Assembly: GCA_944390905.1 (NCBI GenBank)
Contig: CALXRR010000006.1
Coordinates: 1-53,626 of the forward strand
Source of the DNA: an uncultured Alphaproteobacteria bacterium
Lineage (GTDB): Bacteria > Pseudomonadota > Alphaproteobacteria > RF32 > CAG-239
Reading direction: 5' to 3'
Length of the DNA: 53,626 nt
The position numbers and the translations under genes are program-made. This document shows, piece after piece, positions 42,110-51,736 of the stretch. Position 1 is the stretch's first letter. Every line of letters begins with the position of its first letter. The notes under the pieces are model-generated. The model had not been told where the DNA came from, did not search any database, and saw nothing but the letters and a program-made list of their open reading frames with translations.

Positions 42110-43333
42110 ATGAAGATACAAAAGAAGCTGGAAGCACTTCCGGTAAGACCGCAATATACGGAAAAAAAGCCGTTTTTTTCGCCCAAAGAGATAATCTTAA
42201 GGGGCGAACGTCGTGCTATGGTTTTTCGCATTTCGCCAAGGATGCAAATGTTTATGCTTTTGGCGTTTGTTTTTGCGTGTGGTTTTAGTTTCTATTCCTA
42301 TCATATGTATCATCGTTCGGATAAAATCATCAGCACCCAAAATGTTCAGTTGGGCAAGAGCTATGCCGCATATACTAACTTAATGACAGAGTTTGTAGCT
42401 CTTAATAAGAATGTAAATACCATCTTGTCGTCATTGAGCAAAACCAATGCTAATAAGCAAGAATTGCAAAAATATCAGCAACAAGCCGCGTTAATATCCG
42501 ACAAAATAGCTCAAATTACTAAAGACAATACTTGGTTGAGCGAAGAGAGTATAGATGAGCGAGCTCAGTTATATGATACCATGTTGCAACGCGACATCGT
42601 CGCCTCAGAAAGAGACGAGCTCAAACGTCAGCTTGCAGAATTGAGCGATGATGTTGCTGAGATGCGTCAAGTAGAGATGGAAGTTTTCAAAAAAATAGAA
42701 GGCTTATCATCTAAAGAAGTCAATAAGATGAAAAAAGCCCTCAATGAGGTAAACCAGTCGCTTAAAGAAAAGGGGCTTTATTTTAACGCTCTTTCTCATA
42801 AAAAGAGCAATAGCGGCGGTCCCTACATTCCGGCAGCCAATATCTTAAATAAAGATACAGAGCTCAATGATAAAGTCAGCGCTATTTTTGAAAATATGGA
42901 AGATATAGACTACTATAAACAAGTCATCGAGAAAACGCCGATAGGCAAGCCGGTATGGAGCTACTGGGTAACCTCAAAATTTGGCATACGTTTAGACCCA
43001 TTCAAAAAGAGCAAAGCCACCCATAAGGGCATAGATTTAGCCAGCATGAGCGGCAACAAGATTCGCACCCAAGCCAAGGGCAGGGTCACTAGAGCCGATG
43101 CCAATGCCGGCGGTTATGGTATGCTGATAGAAATAGATCATGGCAACGGCTTTAAGACCAAATATGCTCACATGCAAAAGATGTATGTCCAAAAAGGAGA
43201 CGAGGTTGAGGCCAATGAGGCCATAGGGGAAGTTGGCTCAACCGGCCGCTCTACCGGACCGCATCTGCATTATGAAATCTTATATCGAGGCGTTCCCGTA
43301 GACCCGATGCCTTTTATGCAGGCCAAACTATAA
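42110..43333 (+). CDS. M23-family peptidoglycan endopeptidase with coiled coil
   Basis: The 407-aa protein has a cytoplasmic N-terminus with basic residues, one membrane helix (MFMLLAFVFACGFSFYSY), then a long coiled coil (about 95-220). A C-terminal LytM domain has GIRLDPFKKSKATHKGIDLA (first metal His) and TGPHLHYEILYRG (HxH). Such bactofilin-linked M23 enzymes trim cross-links to shape the cell. A bactofilin gene follows only 3-18 bases later, matching a widespread pair. The start at 42110 has little visible ribosome site. Confidence 0.93.
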   Translation: MKIQKKLEALPVRPQYTEKKPFFSPKEIILRGERRAMVFRISPRMQMFMLLAFVFACGFSFYSYHMYHRSDKIISTQNVQLGKSYAAYTNLMTEFVALNKNVNTILSSLSKTNANKQELQKYQQQAALISDKIAQITKDNTWLSEESIDERAQLYDTMLQRDIVASERDELKRQLAELSDDVAEMRQVEMEVFKKIEGLSSKEVNKMKKALNEVNQSLKEKGLYFNALSHKKSNSGGPYIPAANILNKDTELNDKVSAIFENMEDIDYYKQVIEKTPIGKPVWSYWVTSKFGIRLDPFKKSKATHKGIDLASMSGNKIRTQAKGRVTRADANAGGYGMLIEIDHGNGFKTKYAHMQKMYVQKGDEVEANEAIGEVGSTGRSTGPHLHYEILYRGVPVDPMPFMQAKL

Positions 43334-43351
43334 AGTATGGAGACCAAAGGG

Positions 43352-43783
43352 ATGAAAAATTTAAGACGTTTAATTTATTTGAAGTTTGCGCGCCGCTTAA
43401 GCCGCAATAGCCAGAGCATTCCGGTTCCGAGCATAATCAGCAATAACAGCAGCTTTGAAGGCAATATCGAAAGCAGCGGGATTATTCACATAGATGGACG
43501 CTATAAAGGCAATATAAATTGTGAAGAATTGATTATCGGCGTCAAAGGCTTTGTTCAAGGCGAAATCAAAACTCAGCGTCTCTATATTTATGGAGTACTA
43601 GAAGGCAATGCCGAAGTTGATAGCTTGTTTATAGCCAAGACGGCCAAACTTCAGGGAGATATTACTCATAACAGTATTTCTATTGAACCCGGAGCTTATG
43701 TAGATGGTCGTTGCCGCCGCAAAAAAGCCGAAGTCATCAATTTGCCAAATAATAATAGCAAACGCAGTAAAGAGAGTATGTAA
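43352..43783 (+). CDS. Bactofilin
   Basis: The protein is about 143 aa, with a basic N-terminal tail (MKNLRRLIYLKFARRLSR) followed by a beta-helix bactofilin domain (DUF583): IESSGIIHIDGRYKGNINCEELIIGVKGFVQGEIKTQ, YGVLEGNAEVDSLFIAKTAKLQGDITHNSISIEPGAYVDG. It polymerises into membrane-associated filaments that position peptidoglycan enzymes. The start at 43352 follows GGAG at 9 nt; an ATG at 43337 in frame is possible. It follows the M23 gene and is directly joined to smpB, whose TTG comes immediately after its stop. Confidence 0.93.
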   Translation: MKNLRRLIYLKFARRLSRNSQSIPVPSIISNNSSFEGNIESSGIIHIDGRYKGNINCEELIIGVKGFVQGEIKTQRLYIYGVLEGNAEVDSLFIAKTAKLQGDITHNSISIEPGAYVDGRCRRKKAEVINLPNNNSKRSKESM

Positions 43784-44272
43784 TTGAAAGCAGCAACACA
43801 TAAATCAGAGCTTATATCGACAGGAGTAGTGGCTCACAACCGCCGCGCTAATTTTGATTATGAAATATCCGAGACATTTACCGCCGGCTTGGAGCTCACA
43901 GGCACAGAGGTCAAATCGCTTCGCCAAGGACACGCCAATATAAATGAAGCCTACGGCATTGAAAAAAACGGCGAGCTTTTTATCAGTAATATGTTTATTG
44001 CCGAATACAGCTACCGCGGATATGAAAGCCACGCCGAAAGAAGAGACCGCAAGCTTCTGCTGACCAAAAAAGAAATCAGCAAGATTATAGGAGAGCTAGC
44101 CAAAAAAGGCTCTACATTGGTAGCAATGCGCTTGTTTTTTAATGATAGAGGACGAGCCAAGCTTTTGGTCGGCCTTGGTCGAGGCAAAAAGCTCTATGAT
44201 AAGCGCGAAACCATCAAAGAGCGCGATTGGTCTCGCGATAAACAACGCATAATGTCTCAAGCCAATCATTAA
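43784..44272 (+). CDS. smpB: SsrA (tmRNA)-binding protein SmpB
   Basis: The 162-aa protein has the SmpB core with VAHNRRANFDYEISETFTAGLELTGTEVKSLRQGHANI and VGLGRGKKLYDKRETIKERDW at the C-terminal helix. It delivers tmRNA to stalled ribosomes. Starts with TTG directly after the bactofilin stop codon, with AAAGAGAG upstream, which suggests translational coupling. No tmRNA gene was seen in the window. It is well conserved and full-length. Confidence 0.96.
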   Translation: MKAATHKSELISTGVVAHNRRANFDYEISETFTAGLELTGTEVKSLRQGHANINEAYGIEKNGELFISNMFIAEYSYRGYESHAERRDRKLLLTKKEISKIIGELAKKGSTLVAMRLFFNDRGRAKLLVGLGRGKKLYDKRETIKERDWSRDKQRIMSQANH

Positions 44273-44372
44273 TCATCCATATAGGAAAAACATAAAATAC
44301 CATTGCAATTTAATTTATTTGTAATAAATTGAAAAGCAGTTTACGCGTAAGAATATTTTGACGAGAGATTAG

Positions 44373-46832
44373 ATGCTTAAAACCTTATCTTCACTAATCA
44401 GTACATGTTTTTTCTTTGCGGTTATCGGCCTGATAGTCGTTTTGACCGGATTCTGGCAAATCAGTCAGGAGCTTCCTGATTATCGCCAACTTGCCAAATA
44501 TGAACCTCCGGTAACGACCAGACTTTATGCCGGTGACGGCCAGTTATTGATGGAATACGCCTCACAAAAGCGCTTGTTTGTACCCGAAAGCAAGATTCCG
44601 GACAGGGTCAAACAAGCCTTTATCGCAGCTGAAGATAAAACTTTTTATGAGCATTCCGGCATAGATTTTATAGGTATAGTCCGCGCAATACTTTTAAATA
44701 TCAAAAACTTAGGTAGCGGCCGCCGCCCCAGCGGAGCCTCGACCATTACCCAGCAAGTAGCCAAAAACTTTTTGCTCTCGTCCGAGGTTTCAATTACGCG
44801 TAAAGTCAAAGAAGCAATTTTAGCCACCAAAATGGAGCAAGCCTTCACTAAAGAGCACATTTTGGAATTATATTTGAATGAAATTTATCTCGGCAATCGT
44901 TCTTACGGTGTAGCAGCCGCAGCTCTTAATTACTTCGGCAAGTCGCTGAATGAATTAAGCTTGGAAGAAATAGCCTATCTTGCCGCTTTGCCCAAAGGCC
45001 CGAATAACTACAATCCTAAGACCAAATACGCCGCCGCCATCGGTCGCCGCAATTGGGTCATCGGCCGCATGCTTGAGGAAGGCTATATTACTGAAGCCGA
45101 GGCCAATGAAGCCATAGCTAAACCATTGGTTACGGTCGACAGGGGCAATGCTTTCATTGAGGATGGAGACTATTTTAGTGAAGAAGTCCGCCGCGAAGTC
45201 CAAAAGATGTTTGGCGAAGACGCTCTTTATGAAGGCGGACTTATTGTCAGAACTACAATCGACCCTGAACTCCAAAAATACGCCACACAAGCCTTTCGTA
45301 AAGCTTTGAAGGACTACGATGCCCGCCATGGATACCGCGGGGCACTAGCTGAACTTGATTTGCAATCCGCAGATTGGCAGGAGGCTTTTACAAAAATTGC
45401 GCTACCCAAAGGGGTAGATAGCGGTTGGGAATTGGCGGTAGTAACCGATTCATCAGCCTCTGAGGCCAAAATTCAAACCAAAGACGGCAAGTCAGGAGTG
45501 ATTCCGCTTAAGCTTTTAAGCTGGGCTCGTCCGACCTTGAAAAATCAAGGCATCGGCTATGCTCCTAAAAAAGCAAATGACGTTCTTAAAGCAGGGGATA
45601 TTATTTTGGTTGAAAAATTGTCTTCCAAAGAACAAGCTTCTAAAAAGTTAGGAGACAACAGCTATAATCTTCGACAAGTTCCTGATGTTGAAGGTGGCTT
45701 AATCGCAATGGATCCTCATACCGGCAAAGTTTTGGCCATGGTCGGCGGATATGATTTTGCCAAAAGCCAGTTTAACCGCGTTACCCAAGCTTATCGCCAA
45801 ACCGGATCGTCGTTCAAGCCGATAGTCTATCTTGCCGCACTTGAGAACGGATACTCTCCGACAGATTTGATTTTGGATGCACCGTTTGTTTTGGATCAAG
45901 GGGCGGGCTTGCCCAAGTGGAAACCCGTCAACTACGGCAAAAAGTTTTACGGCCTGTTGACTTTGCGTCAGGGGATAGAAAAGTCGCGCAACTTGATGAC
46001 AGTGCGTCTGGCACAGGATTTGGGAATGGATAAAGTCTCTGAATATGCTAAAAAATTAGGTGTAAACGACCATTTGCCGGAGCTTTTATCAATGTCTCTT
46101 GGAGCTGGAGATACCAGACTTATCGACTTGTCAACGGCCTATGGAATGATGGTCAATGGCGGCAAGCAGATACAGCCATATTTTATCGAGCGCATCCAAG
46201 ACCGCCACGGCAAAACAATTTTCAAACAAGATAAACGCCCATGCCCTGATTGCAATGTCAAAAAATGGGATAATCAAGATATTCCAACCTTGAGTGATGA
46301 GCGTGAGCAAATTATAGACCCGCTGTCAGCTTACCAAATGACCTCTATTCTTGAAGGCGTGGCTGTCCGAGGTACAGGTGCTCGCTTGCGTTCATTGCAT
46401 AAACATCTGGCAGGCAAAACCGGAACCTCCAATGACAGTAAAGATGCATGGTTTATGGGCTTTTCGCCGGATTTAGTTGTTGGCACCTATGTAGGATTTG
46501 ATGAACCTCGAACCTTAGGCCGCCGTGAAACCGGCTCATCTGCGGCATTGCCGATATTCTATGACTTTATGCAAAAGGCACTGGCTGATAAGCCTGATAT
46601 TCCTTTCCGTATTCCTAACGGGATTCGTCTAAAACGAGTTAATTATGAGACCGGCAAACCGGCACAACCGCAAGACAAATCAGTTATAGTTGAAGCCCTC
46701 AAGCCTGATGCCGATAAAGGCAAACAAAAGGTTATCGGTGGCGGCGAAGATGACGGAGATGACGCCGCATCTGAGACTAGTATCTATAACAATAACGAAG
46801 AAAGCAACTTTTTGCTCGGAACCCAGTATTAA
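44373..46832 (+). CDS. mrcA: Class A penicillin-binding protein PBP1A
   Basis: The 819-aa protein has an N-terminal membrane anchor, a GT51 transglycosylase domain (FIAAEDKTFYEHSGID with catalytic Glu87; GASTITQQVAKN) and a transpeptidase domain. There the SxxK is at TGSSFKP (Ser479), an SRN motif lies in EKSRNLMTVRL, and the KTGT is near residue 682 (AGKTGTSND). An OB-like insert lies between (SGWELAVVTDSS). It polymerises and cross-links peptidoglycan in the periplasm. The C-terminus is a hydrophilic Asp/Glu-rich tail (GGGEDDGDDAA). It follows smpB and precedes prfB. Confidence 0.95.
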   Translation: MLKTLSSLISTCFFFAVIGLIVVLTGFWQISQELPDYRQLAKYEPPVTTRLYAGDGQLLMEYASQKRLFVPESKIPDRVKQAFIAAEDKTFYEHSGIDFIGIVRAILLNIKNLGSGRRPSGASTITQQVAKNFLLSSEVSITRKVKEAILATKMEQAFTKEHILELYLNEIYLGNRSYGVAAAALNYFGKSLNELSLEEIAYLAALPKGPNNYNPKTKYAAAIGRRNWVIGRMLEEGYITEAEANEAIAKPLVTVDRGNAFIEDGDYFSEEVRREVQKMFGEDALYEGGLIVRTTIDPELQKYATQAFRKALKDYDARHGYRGALAELDLQSADWQEAFTKIALPKGVDSGWELAVVTDSSASEAKIQTKDGKSGVIPLKLLSWARPTLKNQGIGYAPKKANDVLKAGDIILVEKLSSKEQASKKLGDNSYNLRQVPDVEGGLIAMDPHTGKVLAMVGGYDFAKSQFNRVTQAYRQTGSSFKPIVYLAALENGYSPTDLILDAPFVLDQGAGLPKWKPVNYGKKFYGLLTLRQGIEKSRNLMTVRLAQDLGMDKVSEYAKKLGVNDHLPELLSMSLGAGDTRLIDLSTAYGMMVNGGKQIQPYFIERIQDRHGKTIFKQDKRPCPDCNVKKWDNQDIPTLSDEREQIIDPLSAYQMTSILEGVAVRGTGARLRSLHKHLAGKTGTSNDSKDAWFMGFSPDLVVGTYVGFDEPRTLGRRETGSSAALPIFYDFMQKALADKPDIPFRIPNGIRLKRVNYETGKPAQPQDKSVIVEALKPDADKGKQKVIGGGEDDGDDAASETSIYNNNEESNFLLGTQY

Positions 46833-46847
46833 TAAAGGAAACACAAA

Positions 46848-47946
46848 ATGCAGGCAGAATTGGTAGAATTAATTGAAGATATTGAGCAATCAGTCTCTCT
46901 GTTACGGAGGTCGGTTTGACTACGATAATTCAATAATCCGCCTAGACGAGCTTGAGGCCCTATCACAAGATAGCAATTTGTGGAATGACGCCGCCAAAGC
47001 TCGCCGCCTTTTGGCTGAAAAGACGCGACTGGAAGACAGCCTGCACAATTTTGAGCATCTGGAGCATAGCCTCCAAGATTTGCGAGAGCTAGCCGAACTT
47101 TCAGATAACGATTCCGAGTTGGTTGAAGACATCAAACAGCAGTTGATTGAGCTCAAGTCAGAAGCACATCGTCAAGAGCTTGAAGCTTTGCTTTCAGGAG
47201 AGGTTGATTCTAATGATGCTTATCTTGAGGTTCATGCCGGCAGCGGCGGCACCGAGGCACAAGATTGGGCCGAAATGCTGCTTCGGATGTATACTCGCTG
47301 GGCTGAACAGCATAATTATAAGGTAGAATATATTGAGGAAACCGAAGGCGAGGTCGCCGGCCTCAAATCAGCAACCATAAAAATTGTCGGTCATAATGCC
47401 TATGGCTGGCTCAAGTCAGAGAGTGGCGTCCATCGTTTGGTGCGCATTTCTCCGTTTGACAGTGCCGGTCGCCGCCATACGAGCTTTGCCTCGGTAGGTG
47501 TATATCCGGTAATTGATGATGATATAGAGATTAATATTAATGAGGCTGATTGCCGTATTGATACCTATCGCGCCTCCGGAGCCGGCGGCCAACATATTAA
47601 TAAGACTGATTCTGCCGTCAGAATCACCCACCTTCCGACCGGCATTGTAGTTCAAAGCCAAACCAGCCGCTCACAGTTTCAAAACCGCGATAACGCTTGG
47701 AAAATGCTCAAATCTCGCCTTTATGAATTAGAGCTGAAAAAGCGTGAAGCCAAGGAACAAGAGTTGAGAGACGCCCAAAGCGATATCGGCTGGGGCTACC
47801 AAATTCGCTCCTATGTTTTACAACCCTACAAAATGGTCAAAGATCTGCGTACCGAAGCCGAAACTTCAGATTGCAAAGCCGTACTCGACGGTGATATAGA
47901 TATGTTTTTGTCCGCAGCCTTAGCCGGTAAAGTAGGCAACTCCTAA
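46848..47946 (+). CDS. prfB: Peptide chain release factor 2 with programmed +1 frameshift
   Basis: The first frame starts at ATG 46848 (AAAGGAAA upstream) and encodes 23 residues ending LLRRSV before an in-frame TGA at 46917-46919. Translation then continues in the +1 frame from 46918 as [15 protein letters not shown], giving about 365 aa. An internal Shine-Dalgarno GGAGG (46906-46910) stands 3 nt before the slip codon GTT, the same spacing as in Escherichia coli, where the slip codon is CTT. The RF2 features are visible: SPF (201-203) and GGQ (246-248). It recognises UGA and UAA. A sequencing error cannot be excluded, but all frameshift elements are present. Confidence 0.9.
46906..46920 (+). 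promoter_or_regulatory. Programmed frameshift site in prfB
   Basis: GGAGG, three bases, GTT, TGA, C. The internal Shine-Dalgarno spacing to the slip codon and the UGA-C stop context match the known RF2 autoregulation element. The slip codon is GTT where CTT is usual. Confidence 0.8.
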
Positions 47947-47960
47947 AGCAAGATACGACC

Positions 47961-50900
47961 ATGGCCAAAGATAAAGTAAAAAAATATAAAATCAGCAAAA
48001 TATTAGACTACTTCGGAGTAGCCTTCTTAGGGCTGTTTTTGCTTTTTGTCTGGCAGTTATATAAAGGCCCGATAGAGGTTCCGTATTTGAAGCCTTATAT
48101 AGTAAAAGCCTTAAACAGCGATGAGGCCAACTATCAAATCAGCGTCGGCAGTGTTAATATTGAGTTGGTACGCTCCATTCAACCAATAAAAATTATTGCC
48201 AATAATATTATCTATAAAAAGAAAGATGAAAGCTTTATTATCAATGCGCCGCGCACATCTGTATCATTTAGTATCCGCGGCTTATTGCGAGGCATAGTAG
48301 CCCCCAGCTCCATAGAGGTTGAAAAACCGCGTATCTACGCTTTTATGAATTATGGCGTTGAAGCCGATAAAAAAAATGAAATTAACAAAAAAAAGCTGGA
48401 ATATTACTTTGCCGGAGTTAAAGATTTTCTGGAGAGATTTGACTCTGATGACAAGTATTATGCCGAAAATTATATCAACTCTATCGCAATTAAAAATGCT
48501 GAAGTCGAGATTCACGAGGTTGAGCTTGGGCGCAAATGGACATTATCTGATGTAAATTATAATTTTGAACGCAATTTCAGTAGTCTTGAGACATCAGCCG
48601 AAGCCTTGATGAAGATTAATAATCGAGTCTCGTCAGTAGGAGTTAATGCTGAGTTTAGAAGCCTAAATGAAGACTTGCAGGTCAGTGCTTATTTTTCCGA
48701 TATCGTTCCGGCAGATTTGCTGGACAATATACTTGAAAGTGGTAAAGCTCAAGACTTTTATCAAGTTAATTTGCCGGTTAGCGGTAGGGTAGAGAGTACG
48801 ATAGCTCTCAAAGATATACTTGATGGAGAAGAAAGCCTCATCGACAGTCTTGATAAATCTATCAGTAAAATCAACTTCCAGCTTGAAGGCGGCGCCGGAG
48901 ACATCATGTTTAATGACGATGAACGAATGCGCTATCAGCTCTCGTCGTTTATGTTGAATGGAGATATTACCGGCGGCTTGAACAATCTGCAAATTAAGGG
49001 AGCAGAATTTGACTTGGGAGGTCTCAAAACCACATTGGGCTTTAAGGTCTCTGGGTTAAAAGAATATATTTTGGAAAATTCACTAAAGGATTTAAAAGCC
49101 AGCATTACTGCAGATATAAAGGAATTAGGGTTTGATGACCTTCCGCGCTATTGGCCCAAATATATAGTTGAGAGCGCCTGGAGCTGGTGTGAAGACAGCT
49201 TGTTTGTAGGCAAGGCGCAAAATGCTCATTTCCAGTTTGATTTTGCCTATGACAATAAGAGCAAAAACTTTACTTTGAGCAATTTGGACGGCAAAGTCGA
49301 TGTCGCCGATGTTTCAGTCAATTATTTGAAGGAAATGCCTAATATCGAAAATGTTTACGGACAGGCATTGTTTAGTAAAGATAGCATCAAGGTCAATATT
49401 GATAAAGGCGTCTCGCAAGGAGTTATCTTGACCGGCGGCTATGTTGACTTGTACGATTTGGATAAGAATAATAATTATGCTGATATAAAATTGATAATGG
49501 AGTCTTCCGTTACTGATGCTTTAAAACTTATAGACAACCCACCGCTCTATTTTGTTAGGGATATGAAAATACCTGCCGATAAGCTGAGCGGCCGCGCCGA
49601 AACTGACTTAGGGCTAAAATTTGAGCTAAAAGACAATCTCGGCCCCGATGAAGTCAAAGCCGATGTCAAAGCTAAATTGACAGATGTTGTCATGAAAAAT
49701 GTGATTGAAGGCACCAACCTTACGGCACAAACAATGTCGCTGCAGGTCAGTAATGATTCTTTGGAGCTGAGTGGAGAGGCTGTAGTTGATGATATTCCGG
49801 CCAGCATTTTATGGAAAGAAAATTTCCGCAATCAGGCCGCCAAGACTCGCTATGAATTGGCTTTCAGGTTGGACGACAAAGTCAAACAAAAACTTGGGGG
49901 CGCAGATTTTGAGCTTTTGTCAGCCCCATATATAGAAGGTTATGCCGATGTTAAGGCTATAATCAATATGTCAGATAAAAAAGATACTCAAATAGACATC
50001 TCCGCCAATTTGAATAATGCCGCCATAGACTATTCATTTTTGGGCTTCCGTAAGCTGGAAGGAGCAACCGGCGGCATCACGGCCAAGCTTATTTTTTCCG
50101 GTAGTAAGCTCAAGGATATTCCTAATTTCACACTTTCCAAGGCCGATTTTAATTTGCAGGGCAAAATCGGTTTTGGCAAACAAGGCAATATCCAGCTTAT
50201 AGATATTTATAAGATAAGAGGACCCAGAACCAATGCTAAGGCTAAGATAGAATGGCAAGCAGCCCAGACTTCTCCGGAAATAAAGATTAATGTATCAGGC
50301 GAAAGCTATGATTTAAGTGAATTTTTTGCCCACCGCGAGGAAATAAATAAAGAAAAATATGAGGCTCGCCAACAGCAACCAACACAAAGCACGGCAGATG
50401 ATGAAGATGAGCTTGAAAATGTAAGCGATACAGATATATTCATCGCGGTAAACAATTTGTGGACCAATCCCCATGTACCGATAAGCAATTTTGCGGGTAC
50501 GGCCAAACTTCGTAACGGTATAGGCTTGTATGAGGCTCATTTGGTGGGCAATTACGGCAATAGTAAAGAAGTCAAATTTAAGGCAGACTATGACCCGCGT
50601 CCTAATAATGAATATCTGCTAACCATAAATAGTAATAATGCCGGCAGTACCTTAAAAGTTTTGCGTATCTATGACAGTATGAAAGGCGGTATTTTAAAGA
50701 TTGAAGGCAAGCGCAATGCTAATAAAGAGTTTGTCGGTCATGCATCAATCAGAGATTTTAATATTAAAGATACGCCGGTTTTGGCAAAGGTCTTGAGTAT
50801 GGCCTCCTTGACCGGTATTGTTGGCATGCTCTCTGGCGAAGGTATTGCTTTTTCTCACTTTGATGCTCCGTTTGAATATAAGGATAAAGTATTTACGGTC

Positions 50901-51218
50901 AGTGAAGGCAAAGCTTTTGGTAATGTTATAGGAATCACCATGGAAGGTACCTACAACCGCAATACTGATTACCTTAAAGGTAAGGGGGTTATAGTTCCGG
51001 CCTATAGTATCAACAGTTTTATCGGCAAGATTCCTGTAATCGGGAATATATTATCAGGTAAGGATGGTTCGGTTTTTGCCGCCAACTATTCGGTAAAAGG
51101 AGAGATAAGCGACCCCGAGGTTAAGATTAACCCTCTGTCAGCTCTGACGCCGAGTTCACTAAAAGACCTATTTTCCAGCTTGTTTGAAAGCAAGAACGAT
51201 GTGCGCATCAGCAATTAA
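47961..51218 (+). CDS. Large AsmA-like/YhdP-type envelope protein, 1085 aa
   Basis: A single N-terminal membrane helix (FGVAFLGLFLLFVWQLY) is followed by a very long beta-rich periplasmic region with DUF3971 and AsmA-like C-terminal pieces (GGLKTTLGFKVSGLK, LKIEGKRNANKEFVGHASI, LAKVLSMASLTGIVGMLSGEGIAF). The family is thought to bridge the periplasm and move phospholipids to the outer membrane (YhdP/TamB group). It is the last big gene before a HAD-like gene, which overlaps its end by 20 bases. The ribosome site before 47961 is weak. Full-length, no frameshift visible. Confidence 0.85.
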   Translation: MAKDKVKKYKISKILDYFGVAFLGLFLLFVWQLYKGPIEVPYLKPYIVKALNSDEANYQISVGSVNIELVRSIQPIKIIANNIIYKKKDESFIINAPRTSVSFSIRGLLRGIVAPSSIEVEKPRIYAFMNYGVEADKKNEINKKKLEYYFAGVKDFLERFDSDDKYYAENYINSIAIKNAEVEIHEVELGRKWTLSDVNYNFERNFSSLETSAEALMKINNRVSSVGVNAEFRSLNEDLQVSAYFSDIVPADLLDNILESGKAQDFYQVNLPVSGRVESTIALKDILDGEESLIDSLDKSISKINFQLEGGAGDIMFNDDERMRYQLSSFMLNGDITGGLNNLQIKGAEFDLGGLKTTLGFKVSGLKEYILENSLKDLKASITADIKELGFDDLPRYWPKYIVESAWSWCEDSLFVGKAQNAHFQFDFAYDNKSKNFTLSNLDGKVDVADVSVNYLKEMPNIENVYGQALFSKDSIKVNIDKGVSQGVILTGGYVDLYDLDKNNNYADIKLIMESSVTDALKLIDNPPLYFVRDMKIPADKLSGRAETDLGLKFELKDNLGPDEVKADVKAKLTDVVMKNVIEGTNLTAQTMSLQVSNDSLELSGEAVVDDIPASILWKENFRNQAAKTRYELAFRLDDKVKQKLGGADFELLSAPYIEGYADVKAIINMSDKKDTQIDISANLNNAAIDYSFLGFRKLEGATGGITAKLIFSGSKLKDIPNFTLSKADFNLQGKIGFGKQGNIQLIDIYKIRGPRTNAKAKIEWQAAQTSPEIKINVSGESYDLSEFFAHREEINKEKYEARQQQPTQSTADDEDELENVSDTDIFIAVNNLWTNPHVPISNFAGTAKLRNGIGLYEAHLVGNYGNSKEVKFKADYDPRPNNEYLLTINSNNAGSTLKVLRIYDSMKGGILKIEGKRNANKEFVGHASIRDFNIKDTPVLAKVLSMASLTGIVGMLSGEGIAFSHFDAPFEYKDKVFTVSEGKAFGNVIGITMEGTYNRNTDYLKGKGVIVPAYSINSFIGKIPVIGNILSGKDGSVFAANYSVKGEISDPEVKINPLSALTPSSLKDLFSSLFESKNDVRISN

Positions 51219-51678
51219 AATCGGTTTGGACTTCCACGGAGTTATTACCGACAATCCGGATTATTTCAGGGATTTCAGCCGAGGGGCGATTTCTCGCGGC
51301 TGGGAGGTGCATATTATAACCGGCGGTCCGTCGGCAAAAGTAGCATCACAACTAAGAGAGTGGCGCATTCCTTATACGCATTTGTTTGCAATATTTGATT
51401 TTTATAAGCGCAAAGGGCAGGCCGAAATTTATGCCAACGGAGAATTTAAGATAGACAAACAGCTCTGGGATACCGCCAAGAGCAAGTATTGCCGCAGGAA
51501 TAACATCACATTGCAAATTGATGACAGCAAGGTCTATCAACAGGGGTTCAGCACCCCGTATTGCTATTATGATGCCGGCCAAAAATATTGCACCACCAAG
51601 AACGGCTTTCGGATAGATTTAAGCCGTCCGGCGATTGACGCCCTGAAAAATATAGAGCAGCACGCAAAACAACTTTAA
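51199..51678 (+). CDS. HAD-superfamily-like protein, 159 aa
   Basis: The Rossmann-type domain opens with KIGLDFHGVITD (motif I), has HIITGGPSAKVASQL (motif II) and ends with ITLQIDDSKVY (motif IV region). In ordinary HAD phosphatases motif I is DxD; here it is DFH, so the second Asp is replaced by His. It may be a weak, altered or inactive phosphatase. The ATG at 51199 is inside the end of the AsmA gene (20-base overlap) and has a weak ribosome site. A terminator follows at 51686. Confidence 0.75.
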   Translation: MCASAIKIGLDFHGVITDNPDYFRDFSRGAISRGWEVHIITGGPSAKVASQLREWRIPYTHLFAIFDFYKRKGQAEIYANGEFKIDKQLWDTAKSKYCRRNNITLQIDDSKVYQQGFSTPYCYYDAGQKYCTTKNGFRIDLSRPAIDALKNIEQHAKQL

Positions 51679-51685
51679 GATAACA

Positions 51686-51719
51686 AAAAATCCCACCACA
51701 TTAAAGCGGTGGGATTTTT
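51686..51719. terminator. Bidirectional terminator
   Basis: AATCCCACC and GGTGGGATT arms, with an A-run before and T-run after. It separates the HAD-like gene (+) from ctrA (-). Confidence 0.88.
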
Positions 51720-51736
51720 GTTTGCATATTAAAAAC

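Noticed and set aside
43784..44372. tmRNA gene next to smpB
   Set aside because: No tRNA-like end or tag sequence visible in the flanking intergenic regions.
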